In this document: piece by piece, positions 24,432-31,703 of the stretch
Layout: each line of letters starts with the position of its first letter
Numbering within the stretch: position 1 is the stretch's first letter
Assembly (NCBI GenBank): GCA_017502085.1
Contig: JAFVVQ010000023.1
Span: 1-49,778 of the forward strand
Length of the DNA stretch: 49,778 nt
Source: Clostridia bacterium
GTDB taxonomy: Bacteria; Bacillota; Clostridia; Oscillospirales; Acutalibacteraceae
Direction: 5' to 3'
Translations under genes and position numbers: made by a program
The notes under the pieces: model-generated
Databases searched by the model: none
What the model saw: the letters and a program-made list of their open reading frames with translations, nothing else
Told to the model about the DNA's origin: nothing

Positions 24432-25043
24432 TTATTTCATTATTTTTGCGAATGCATCGGCATAGAGCCCCGCGATGAATTTTGCACCGTTTTCATTGGG
24501 GTGAACGCCGTCATCCGACCAGTGATACGCACCGTAGCCGATGCAAGCCTGAGCCATAAGTCCGTCAAGGGGGATGTAATAATCTGCAAATTCTCTTGCG
24601 AGCTTGCGTGTGATATCAATCTTACCGTTGAGGTCGGCTCTGAAAAACGCCTTATCTTCGACGGGAAGCAAAAACTGTTCGATAATCAGGATTTTTGCGT
24701 TTGTCTTTTCTTTGATTGCGCTGAGCACCTCTCTGTACTGTGCTTCGAAAACGTCGTTTCCGAGCCAGCAACGGTTTTCGGCTCTGTGCCAGGTGTCGTT
24801 GATGCCGATATGGATTGAAACCAGATCAGGCTGAATATCAACGAAGTCGCTCTGCAGACGGTCGACAAGGTCTTTTGTCTGATTGCCGCTGATGCCGAGA
24901 TTGATAAAATCAAAATCGGTATCGGGATAAGCCTTCTTCAGAAGCTCAGCCGTGTATTTGGGATAGCCGTTACCGAGGTTGCGGTAATCGGAACGGTCTC
25001 TGCCGCAATCAGTGATTGAATCGCCCTGAAAAAGAATTCTCAT
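24432..25043 (-). CDS. SGNH/GDSL-family hydrolase
   Basis: 203 residues. All four SGNH blocks are visible: GDSIT (catalytic Ser) at the N-terminus, Gly in NLGISGNQTKDL, GIND in HIGINDTWHR (Asn), and DGVHPNENG with the catalytic Asp/His near the C-terminus. No signal peptide, so cytosolic. Such enzymes remove acyl or acetyl groups from lipids, carbohydrates or peptides. Start ATG 25043 follows AGAGGTG; a GTG nine bases earlier is within that site. It sits between an aldo/keto reductase and the PTS-like permease in a tight minus-strand cluster, so a carbohydrate deacetylase role is possible. Confidence 0.88.
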   Translation of the reverse strand: MRILFQGDSITDCGRDRSDYRNLGNGYPKYTAELLKKAYPDTDFDFINLGISGNQTKDLVDRLQSDFVDIQPDLVSIHIGINDTWHRAENRCWLGNDVFEAQYREVLSAIKEKTNAKILIIEQFLLPVEDKAFFRADLNGKIDITRKLAREFADYYIPLDGLMAQACIGYGAYHWSDDGVHPNENGAKFIAGLYADAFAKIMK

Positions 25044-25055
25044 TGTTTTCACCTC

Positions 25056-26165
25056 TTAAAATTGGTTTACTACTTTTCTGAGTGTTTCGGGGATGTTGAT
25101 ATGCTGCGGACAAGCCTTGACACAGGCACCGCATTTTTCGCATCGACCCGCAACGTATTCGATATCGGGCATAATTTCTTTGACAAGTCTTCTGCCGCCC
25201 GTGGTGATGTTATTATATGCCGCAAACACCTTGGGAATCTCAACACCGAAGGGGCAGGGCATACAGTATTCACAGCCCGTGCAGTTGACGGCAGTCAGCT
25301 CGTCGAATGCCGATTTTGCCTTGCGGAGAATATCAAGTTCTTCGGCAGAGAGCATATCGGGAGCGGATTTGTCTGCATAACCGATATTTTCGGTTACCAT
25401 CTTTTCAGTACCCATACCGCTCAGAAGCATTCCGACTTCGGCTCTGTTCCAGACAAAATCGAGCGCCCATTCAACGGGAGTTCTGGAGTCACCGAGAACG
25501 GAAGTGATTTTTTCGTGGGGAGCGGCAAGTTTACCGCCGAGGAGGGGCTCCATAACTATAACGCCGAGACCCTTTGAAGCGGCATATTCGAGACCTTCAA
25601 TACCTGCCTGATAGTCTGTATCAATATAGTTGAACTGAATCTGGCAGAATTCAAATCCGTCATATGCATCAATAACCTTTTTGAAAACATCAAGATCATC
25701 GTGGAACGAAAATCCGAAATGTCGGATTTTGCCTTCCGCAATAAGCTTTTCGATTTTGGGGAGAACGTTGAATTTAACAACCTTGTTATCCCACGAATCA
25801 TTGTTGACTGCGTGAAGCAGATAAAAGTCAATATAATCAATGTCAAGCTTTTTGAGTTGTTCGGCAAAGATTCTTTCGACGTCTTCTTCGCATTTCACCT
25901 CGCCGAGGGGAAGCTTTGTGGCAACGTAAGTTTTTTCTCTGTAGCCGTCCTTGATTGCTTTGCCGACGAGTCTTTCGCTTTCGCCGTTGTGATAGAAGAA
26001 GGCGGTGTCAAGGTAATTCACGCCGTTGTCGATACCGAGACGGATAATACGGATAGCTTCCTGCTCATCGATTTTATCCGTGCCTTCAACCGTCGGCAGA
26101 CGCATACAGCCGAATCCGAGTGCGGAAACGTCAACGCCGGTTTTGCCGAGTGTTCTGTACTGCAT
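25056..26165 (-). CDS. Aldo/keto reductase with C-terminal 4Fe-4S ferredoxin-like domain
   Basis: 369 residues. The N-terminal barrel carries MQYRTLGKTGVDVSALGFGCMRLP, the catalytic Asp and Tyr in NYLDTAFFYHNGESE, a Lys in VATKLPLG and a His in FYLLHAV. The last 80 residues hold two cysteine clusters (CTGCEYCMPCP and CEKCGACVKACP), expected to bind 4Fe-4S. This architecture is common in anaerobes and may couple carbonyl reduction to ferredoxin-type electron flow. Start ATG 26165 follows GAAAGGAAAG. Only 12 nt separate it from the GDSL gene downstream, so they are co-transcribed. Confidence 0.92.
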   Translation of the reverse strand: MQYRTLGKTGVDVSALGFGCMRLPTVEGTDKIDEQEAIRIIRLGIDNGVNYLDTAFFYHNGESERLVGKAIKDGYREKTYVATKLPLGEVKCEEDVERIFAEQLKKLDIDYIDFYLLHAVNNDSWDNKVVKFNVLPKIEKLIAEGKIRHFGFSFHDDLDVFKKVIDAYDGFEFCQIQFNYIDTDYQAGIEGLEYAASKGLGVIVMEPLLGGKLAAPHEKITSVLGDSRTPVEWALDFVWNRAEVGMLLSGMGTEKMVTENIGYADKSAPDMLSAEELDILRKAKSAFDELTAVNCTGCEYCMPCPFGVEIPKVFAAYNNITTGGRRLVKEIMPDIEYVAGRCEKCGACVKACPQHINIPETLRKVVNQF

Positions 26166-26237
26166 ATTTCTCTTTCCTTTCAAATACTGCGAGATATTAT
26201 ATCATAATATTATTATAAAAACAAGCGGAGCAAAGAA

Positions 26238-26906
26238 TTATTCGGTGAATATTTTAAGGGAATACTTTCCTTCAAGCAAAGCTTTTGCCACGTCGGATGA
26301 ATCGTTGATTTCATCCTCGAAATAAACTCCGCCGGGTTCCATTGTGAGAACACCGTGGAAATCTGAGCCTGAAAGCTTTCTGAATCCGAATTTTTCAGCC
26401 CAGCGGTAAGCAATGTCATTTCGGGAATCGTGGTTGCCGTGGCCATTATAAACCTCAATGCCGTCAACGATACCCGGCGCTTTGATTACCATACCTGTGC
26501 GGAAAGGGTGTGCCTGGAATACGGCAAGATTGTTTGCCTTTGCAATCGGCATAAAATCCTCAAGAGTGGGGATGTGAGCAATGTCCATTGAAAAAAGGAA
26601 ATCCTCGTCAAAACCGTATACGAGATAATCGTTGTCGTTTTCGAGAAAACGCAGTTCCATGCCGAGAATAACTCTGAAGTTTTCATCGGAGAGGGCTTTT
26701 GCCGCATGATATCCTTTGAGGAAACACCTTACGTTTTCTTCGTAAGTGCCGCCAAAACGGTCAATGCAATGCTGCATATGGTCTGTTATAACAATACCGT
26801 CATAGCCGAGAGATTTATATCTTGCAACGATTTCAGCCGCCGTAACCTCACTGCAGCTGCTTGATTCTTTGGTGTGAATGTGTGTATCAAAAAGAAAGCC
26901 TTTCAT
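26238..26906 (-). CDS. PHP-domain metal-dependent phosphoesterase
   Basis: 222 residues. PHP motifs: DTHIHTKES at the N-terminus, ITDHMQH, AHPFRTG in the middle, and SGSDFHG near the C-terminus, giving the His/Asp set that binds two or three metal ions. It probably hydrolyses a phosphoester such as a nucleotide or sugar phosphate; small free-standing PHP proteins are diverse. RBS GAGGA precedes ATG 26906. A TTGATT-17-TATAAT promoter lies upstream. It heads the minus-strand cluster; a 72-nt gap to the next gene leaves operon membership open. Confidence 0.88.
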   Translation of the reverse strand: MKGFLFDTHIHTKESSSCSEVTAAEIVARYKSLGYDGIVITDHMQHCIDRFGGTYEENVRCFLKGYHAAKALSDENFRVILGMELRFLENDNDYLVYGFDEDFLFSMDIAHIPTLEDFMPIAKANNLAVFQAHPFRTGMVIKAPGIVDGIEVYNGHGNHDSRNDIAYRWAEKFGFRKLSGSDFHGVLTMEPGGVYFEDEINDSSDVAKALLEGKYSLKIFTE

Positions 26907-26948
26907 CAAAAATGTCCTCTTTCATATTCAGATAAATATTCTGAAATC

Positions 26949-26977
26949 ATTATATATCTGATTGTTCCGATAATCAA
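26949..26977 (-). promoter_or_regulatory. Sigma-A promoter of the PHP-domain gene
   Basis: Minus strand: TTGATT (26977-26972), 17-bp spacer, TATAAT (26954-26949), 42 bp before ATG 26906. Confidence 0.7.
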
Positions 26978-27005
26978 TAGAAAAGTTTGATTATGCACCC
27001 CGAAA

Positions 27006-27037
27006 CGACAAAAAATTTTTGTCGGCGGGGTTATAAT
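27006..27037 (+). promoter_or_regulatory. Candidate spoIIG promoter with a palindromic Spo0A-box-like site
   Basis: A perfect inverted repeat with 9-nt arms and one central base lies at 27006-27024 (CGACAAAAA, A, TTTTTGTCG). Each arm reads TTTGTCG outward, matching 7 of 9 positions of the Spo0A box TTTGTCRAA. TATAAT follows at 27032-27037, 35 bp before the spoIIGA start, and no good -35 is present. Known spoIIG promoters are activated by phosphorylated Spo0A at a poor -35 region, so this is a reasonable candidate. Confidence 0.45.
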
Positions 27038-27071
27038 CAGTTCGAAATGACGACGCAGGCGGGGGATTGCT

Positions 27072-27935
27072 TTGAGTACGGTTATCTATGCTGATATTCT
27101 TATTGCGGTAAATATGATAATGAATTATTTCCTGCTTCGGGCAAGTGCGGCGGTAACGGGATCGGATAGTAAAACGTTCAGGATTTTTCTTTCCGCATTT
27201 GCGGGAGGCGTTTTTTCTCTGATAATTTTCATTGAAGGCATACCTGCCGTTCTTGACGGAATAATCAGACTCGTCTTTCTTGCCGTGATGGTGATAATTG
27301 CGTTCGGCGCGGGGAATGTCAATACGTTTTTAAAAAACTGCGCCTCTTTTTTTATATCAAATTTTGTTTTTGCGGGCATAATGTTTGCTGTCTGCACCTT
27401 CGTTGCACCGGGAAAAGCGATGTATAAAAACGGAGTTGTTTATTTTGATATAAATATCGTAACACTTACCGTTTCTTCATTTGCGTGCTACGGAATACTG
27501 TCTCTCCTGACGAGACTTTCGAGAAAAAGAACACCCCATTGCAGCACGTATACTCTGACAGTTACATACAATGGCAAAACCGCTTCATGCAAGGCACTTT
27601 ACGATACGGGAAACACGCTTCGGGACAGTTTTTCGGGCAGACCCGTAATCGTTGTTTCGGAGAAATTTGCCAGTGAAATTACGGCACCGCAAACTGAAAT
27701 ATCATCGCAGAAAAGCTACCGGATGATACCGTATTCAACAATAGGAAAAGGCGGAGTTTTACCGGCATTTCTGTCGGAAAAAATAACACTTGAAAGTCCG
27801 TCTCAGCAGGTGTCGGCGAAAAATATTTATATTGCCGTTACCGAAAAAAAGCTGTTTTCCGACAGCTTCGGTGCGCTGATAGGCACACCTGTTTTTGAGG
27901 CGGCTGACAACGAAACCGTAACCGTAAGGAGTTGA
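27072..27935 (+). CDS. spoIIGA: Sigma-E processing peptidase SpoIIGA
   Basis: 287 residues. Five hydrophobic helices fill about residues 1-155, starting with [19 protein letters not shown], the typical SpoIIGA opening. The C-terminal cytosolic aspartic-protease-like domain has [19 protein letters not shown] with catalytic Asp178. SpoIIGA cleaves pro-sigma-E at the mother-cell side of the septum during sporulation. A TTG start at 27072 is chosen: GGGGGAT lies just before and the product then matches the family's length and N-terminus. It is followed after only 4 nt by sigE, the classical spoIIG operon. Confidence 0.92.
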   Translation: MSTVIYADILIAVNMIMNYFLLRASAAVTGSDSKTFRIFLSAFAGGVFSLIIFIEGIPAVLDGIIRLVFLAVMVIIAFGAGNVNTFLKNCASFFISNFVFAGIMFAVCTFVAPGKAMYKNGVVYFDINIVTLTVSSFACYGILSLLTRLSRKRTPHCSTYTLTVTYNGKTASCKALYDTGNTLRDSFSGRPVIVVSEKFASEITAPQTEISSQKSYRMIPYSTIGKGGVLPAFLSEKITLESPSQQVSAKNIYIAVTEKKLFSDSFGALIGTPVFEAADNETVTVRS

Positions 27936-27939
27936 TGAT

Positions 27940-28632
27940 ATGCTGGAAAAAATCAAAAGAATCATAGCATCGGTCAAGGCGAGAATTTTCGGTGTGGAGG
28001 TCGATTATATTAACGGCCCCGAAACCCTTCCGCCGCCGCTGACAAAGGAAGAGGAAAATATCTGCCTCGAGAAATTCGAGCAGGGAGATAAAGATGCAAG
28101 AGAAGAGCTTATAGTCAGAAATCTGCGGCTTGTCGTATATATTGCACGTAAGTTTGAAAATACGGGAATTCCCGTTGAAGACCTGATTTCAATCGGCACT
28201 CTCGGTCTGATAAAAGCGATCAATACTTTCAGAATTTCCAAAAACATAAAGCTCGCAACCTATGCTTCCCGATGCATTGAAAATGAGATTCTGATGTATC
28301 TGCGCAAAACAAATCCGATGAAAGCTGAAGTGTCATATTTCGAGCCGCTCAACGTTGATTGGGACGGCAACGAGCTTTTGCTTTCGGATATACTCGGCAG
28401 TGAGCCGGACGAGGTTTACCGTGATATGGAATCCGAGGATGAAAGAAGCCGTCTTTATAAAGCGGTTGAGTCTCTGAATAAGAGGGAAAGGCAGATTATG
28501 ACGATGCGGTTCGGCATCGGAGGAGGTCGGGAATTCACGCAGAAAGAGGTTGCCGATATGCTCGGTATATCACAAAGCTATATTTCCAGACTCGAAAAAA
28601 GAATAATTGAAAAAATCAAAAAAGAAATATGA
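27940..28632 (+). CDS. sigE: Sporulation sigma factor sigma-E
   Basis: 230 residues. A short basic, hydrophobic N-terminal pro-sequence is followed by the strongly conserved [10 protein letters not shown], region 2 ([33 protein letters not shown] and [17 protein letters not shown]) and region 4 ([10 protein letters not shown], then [23 protein letters not shown]). It is the early mother-cell sigma factor, made inactive and processed by SpoIIGA. ATG follows AAGGAG in the end of spoIIGA. The often-linked sigG is not downstream here; a different sigma-like fusion gene lies there instead. Confidence 0.96.
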   Translation: MLEKIKRIIASVKARIFGVEVDYINGPETLPPPLTKEEENICLEKFEQGDKDAREELIVRNLRLVVYIARKFENTGIPVEDLISIGTLGLIKAINTFRISKNIKLATYASRCIENEILMYLRKTNPMKAEVSYFEPLNVDWDGNELLLSDILGSEPDEVYRDMESEDERSRLYKAVESLNKRERQIMTMRFGIGGGREFTQKEVADMLGISQSYISRLEKRIIEKIKKEI

Positions 28633-28706
28633 AATCCGAAGTTGTTTTATCAGAATCAGCAAATATTCCGCTCCACCATATCTTGACATTTCGGGTATTT
28701 ATTGTC

Positions 28707-28735
28707 TTGACAGTTTACAAAATATAGTATATAAT
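28707..28735 (+). promoter_or_regulatory. Perfect-consensus sigma-A promoter for the sigma/WG/SH3 fusion gene
   Basis: TTGACA at 28707-28712, 17-bp spacer, TATAAT at 28730-28735. This is an exact consensus in both hexamers and spacer, so strong housekeeping transcription is expected, independent of the sporulation genes upstream. The rest of the 28633-28814 gap shows no other element. Confidence 0.88.
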
Positions 28736-28814
28736 TGATTACAATTGTAATAAATTTTGTCAAACGGCAATTTTTCGTACTTTTAATAATAACCGATTGG
28801 AGTGGAATATTAAA

Positions 28815-31370
28815 GTGAGCGAGAATTTGATACAGTACGTTATCGATGCGGGCAAAGGCGATACAGCTGCTATGGGTATGCTCTATGCCAAAACTCTCAA
28901 GGCATCATTTTTCCTTGCATCGAAGCTCAGCGGAAGCGAAACTCAGGCGGCCGAAATAATCAAGAAGGCTTATGCCCGTGCTTTTTGTTCAATCGAAAAA
29001 CTCAAGAAGCCCGAGGCATTCGAAATCTGGCTTAAGCAGATTATCGCATCTATCTATAAAGATGGTGCGAGATTCATTTTTGCCGATGCAGATGCCAATG
29101 CTCAGGAGCTTTCAGCTGATTTTCTGCCCGAATCCGTTCTTGCAAGTGAAGAACTTGTTGCCAAGGTTTCTCAGGCTGTTTCTCAGCTTTCACCCGAACG
29201 CAGAACGGCAGTAATTCTTTTCTACAATAACGGTATGCCCGTGAACGTTCTTTCAAGATTCCTCGGCGTATCGGACAGCACAGCAAATGCTATTCTCGGC
29301 AAAGCAAAGGCAGATATTCTTGCCAATGCCGGTGTTGAAGCTCCCGAGATTCCTGAGGTTGCAAGTCTTCCCGTACTTACAAGGGTTTTCAAAGAACTCA
29401 CAGATAAAACGGTTGTTGACGGTGCACTTGTAAGAGAAGTTTTCACTTTTGCCATAGAAGCATATGCTGCGGCAAAGCCCAAAGCAGAGGAGACAGCGGA
29501 TGAAACTGCAGAAGAGGTTGCCGAAGAAAAGGCGGAAGAAACTGTCGAAGAGACAACCGAAACCGCCGTTGAAAAAACCGAAGATGAAACGGCAGCCGAA
29601 GAAACTGCGGAAGAAGATCAGACGGAAACCGATGAATCCGAAGAAGCGGAAGAAGTTCCTGCAGAAGAAACTGTTGTTGAAACAGAAGAGGAAGAAGCTT
29701 CCGAAGAGGTTGTTGAAGAAGCAACCGAAGAAGTATCTGAAGAAGCAGAACCTGAAAAAGCCATTGAAGAAGTAATCGACGAAGAAAAAGCTGAGATGGA
29801 AGAAAGTATTCTTTCATTCCGAAATAAAATCAGCAGTATGCTTGGTACTGAGGCAGAGGAAAAGACCGCAGATGCCGAAACAGAGACTGATACATCCGAA
29901 GCGGAAGTTGAAGAAACTCCCGCATCCGAGGAAACTTCCGAGACGGCTGAAGAAGAAACGCCTGTCGCTGCAGACGAAGAAATTTCCGAAGAAACCAAAG
30001 TTGACGATTGGCATATTGAAATCAAAGACGATACCGTTGATGACGATGCGTTCGAGAGAATCAGACGCAGTGTTCCGGGTCTCGATGAAATCAAACAGTC
30101 GGTCGAAGAAGAGTATACGGTTGAAGAAACCCCCGAAGAGGAAACAGTTCCTGTACCCGTGACGGAGACTGTTCCCGTAACAGAAACCGAAGAAAAACCG
30201 AAGCTTACAAATAATCCTTCCATAAAGTTTAAGAAGAAACGCGAAAAGATAACCGCAAAGGTCAATATCAAGGTTATCATTGCGGCAATCGCAGTTCTTG
30301 CGGTTGTTATCGTTGCGGTTGTTCTTCTTGTCAGCGGCGGCAAAAAAGACGATAACACAACTACAACAACTCCCGTTGCAGATACCCTCAGAGTGCCCGT
30401 TGAATTCAACGTGATTCCCGCACTTGAAGATTATAAAGATATTGAGTTCCTCAACGAAAAGTTCAGCAGTTTCAAGGATCCCGATACCCGCAAATACGGT
30501 CTTATCGATTATCAGGGCAACGTCGTGCTTTCTCCCGAATATGACGGATTCAGACGTTGCAGTAGCGGCAGATATTACGGCGAAGGCAGTCTTGCCGATT
30601 CAGGCTATCATATTCTCGCAGTCAAAGGCGATGCAGAGTATGAAGTTGTTATGATGGGCGAAACGGCTATCGTATCCAATATTGCTCACGCTGACCACGC
30701 AACAAGCAACAACACAAGTATGAGCGGCGGCGATTACGATGAAAGAGACCGCTATTACGAAGGCTATGCGGCTGTCCGTAAGAACGGCAAATGGGGTTAT
30801 GTTGCCCAGAACAGCGGCAAACTTGTTGTTCCTTACGAATTTGAAGCAGTGAACGATGTTCCTGCCGATGATCCCTCTGCGGCATATGACTACTGCCGAG
30901 GCTCATCAAACGGATATATTGCCGTCAAAAAAGGCGGTAAGATGGGCGTCATCAAAATCGAAAAGGATGCCTATAAGATTGTTGTTGATTTTACCTATGA
31001 TATGATTTGTCAGGGTAACGGCGGAACGTTCCTTGCTTATAACGGCAAGGATTGGGGAAGCCTCGAAATCGGAACACTTTCCGAGGTGACAACAAGCGGT
31101 TCAACGGCTGAAACGACAACACTGCCTCCCGCTGTGACAACTCCCGCCGAGGTTTCAATCGGCACGTTCGTTGTCAACGATGACGAAAGCAATATCAGAA
31201 CTTCACCCGATACCGATAAGGATGATAACATTATCACCGCACTCAACAAGGGATATAAGATTACTGCCTATGAAAAGAAAGAGGGCAGCAACGGTTCCGA
31301 ATGGGTAAGATTTGAATATGAAGGCAAGGAAGCCTGGATTTCATCCAAGAAGCTGGATAAGGCTGAATGA
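28815..31370 (+). CDS. Fusion: ECF-sigma-like domain, acidic linker, membrane helix, WG repeats, SH3-like domain
   Basis: 851 residues. Residues 1-75 resemble sigma region 2 (ETQAAEIIKKAYARAFCSIEKL, EIWLKQIIASIY), but the usual ARN..D.IR DNA-contact block is degenerate; residues about 125-170 match sigma region 4 (LSPERRTAVILFYNNGMPVNVLSRFLGVSDSTANAILGKAK). Residues about 222-480 are a Glu/Thr/Ala-rich acidic linker. One membrane helix spans about 487-509. Outside follow three WG-type repeats (KYGLIDYQGNVVLSP, KWGYVAQNSGKLVVP, KMGVIKIEKDA), a Thr-rich spacer and an SH3-like domain with NIRTSPDTD (about 785-851). Start GTG 28815 follows GGAGTGG; the earlier TTG lies inside that site. Function is unknown; a membrane-tethered, sigma-derived sensor is the inference. 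Confidence 0.8.
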   Translation: MSENLIQYVIDAGKGDTAAMGMLYAKTLKASFFLASKLSGSETQAAEIIKKAYARAFCSIEKLKKPEAFEIWLKQIIASIYKDGARFIFADADANAQELSADFLPESVLASEELVAKVSQAVSQLSPERRTAVILFYNNGMPVNVLSRFLGVSDSTANAILGKAKADILANAGVEAPEIPEVASLPVLTRVFKELTDKTVVDGALVREVFTFAIEAYAAAKPKAEETADETAEEVAEEKAEETVEETTETAVEKTEDETAAEETAEEDQTETDESEEAEEVPAEETVVETEEEEASEEVVEEATEEVSEEAEPEKAIEEVIDEEKAEMEESILSFRNKISSMLGTEAEEKTADAETETDTSEAEVEETPASEETSETAEEETPVAADEEISEETKVDDWHIEIKDDTVDDDAFERIRRSVPGLDEIKQSVEEEYTVEETPEEETVPVPVTETVPVTETEEKPKLTNNPSIKFKKKREKITAKVNIKVIIAAIAVLAVVIVAVVLLVSGGKKDDNTTTTTPVADTLRVPVEFNVIPALEDYKDIEFLNEKFSSFKDPDTRKYGLIDYQGNVVLSPEYDGFRRCSSGRYYGEGSLADSGYHILAVKGDAEYEVVMMGETAIVSNIAHADHATSNNTSMSGGDYDERDRYYEGYAAVRKNGKWGYVAQNSGKLVVPYEFEAVNDVPADDPSAAYDYCRGSSNGYIAVKKGGKMGVIKIEKDAYKIVVDFTYDMICQGNGGTFLAYNGKDWGSLEIGTLSEVTTSGSTAETTTLPPAVTTPAEVSIGTFVVNDDESNIRTSPDTDKDDNIITALNKGYKITAYEKKEGSNGSEWVRFEYEGKEAWISSKKLDKAE

Positions 31371-31378
31371 TATATTGC

Positions 31379-31408
31379 TTGACAAACCGTAAGGTTTAGT
31401 AATATAAT
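31379..31408 (+). promoter_or_regulatory. Sigma-A promoter of alaS
   Basis: TTGACA at 31379-31384, 18-bp spacer, TATAAT at 31403-31408, placing the start of transcription just before the T-box leader. It begins only 9 nt after the upstream stop codon. Confidence 0.8.
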
Positions 31409-31419
31409 AAATCGAAATA

Positions 31420-31645
31420 AATAACGAAACTTTGACGAAGAAGAATTCCGTTACTGCTCCCAGAGAGACATCCGATTTGCTGAGACGGATGTTGAGTATC
31501 TGTGGCGGGAAGGCCGCTTCCGAGTTCCGCCGTGACGAACGGCGGCGTTACCCGCGTTAAAAGGAATGAGTGGTGCAGTTTGCGCAATTTGGGTGGTACC
31601 GCGGCATATGCCGTCCCATTGGGTTGTGAAACTGCACCTTTTTTC
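31420..31645 (+). promoter_or_regulatory. T-box leader of alaS
   Basis: The invariant T-box sequence GGGTGGTACCGCGG is at 31591-31604, inside an alternative antiterminator. The competing terminator pairs 31572-31581 with 31629-31638 (GGTGCAGTTT/AAACTGCACC) and ends in six T. Upstream, the AGAGAG motif (31461-31466) and a distal Stem I hairpin (ACATCCG...CGGATGT) are visible. Uncharged tRNA-Ala would stabilise the antiterminator and allow alaS expression. Candidate Ala codons (GCT, GCC) occur in Stem I, but I could not fix the specifier loop by eye. Confidence 0.93.
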
Positions 31646-31703
31646 TGCTTTTTATGCGGATTATCAATTAAAATGAGTGATTTATCACAGGAGGATAACA
31701 ATT

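Noticed and set aside
29618-30409. 263-residue Ser/Val-rich open frame on the minus strand
   Set aside because: It is the mirror of the GAA/GAG/ACN-rich acidic linker of the sigma/WG fusion; low-complexity codons leave the complement open by chance.
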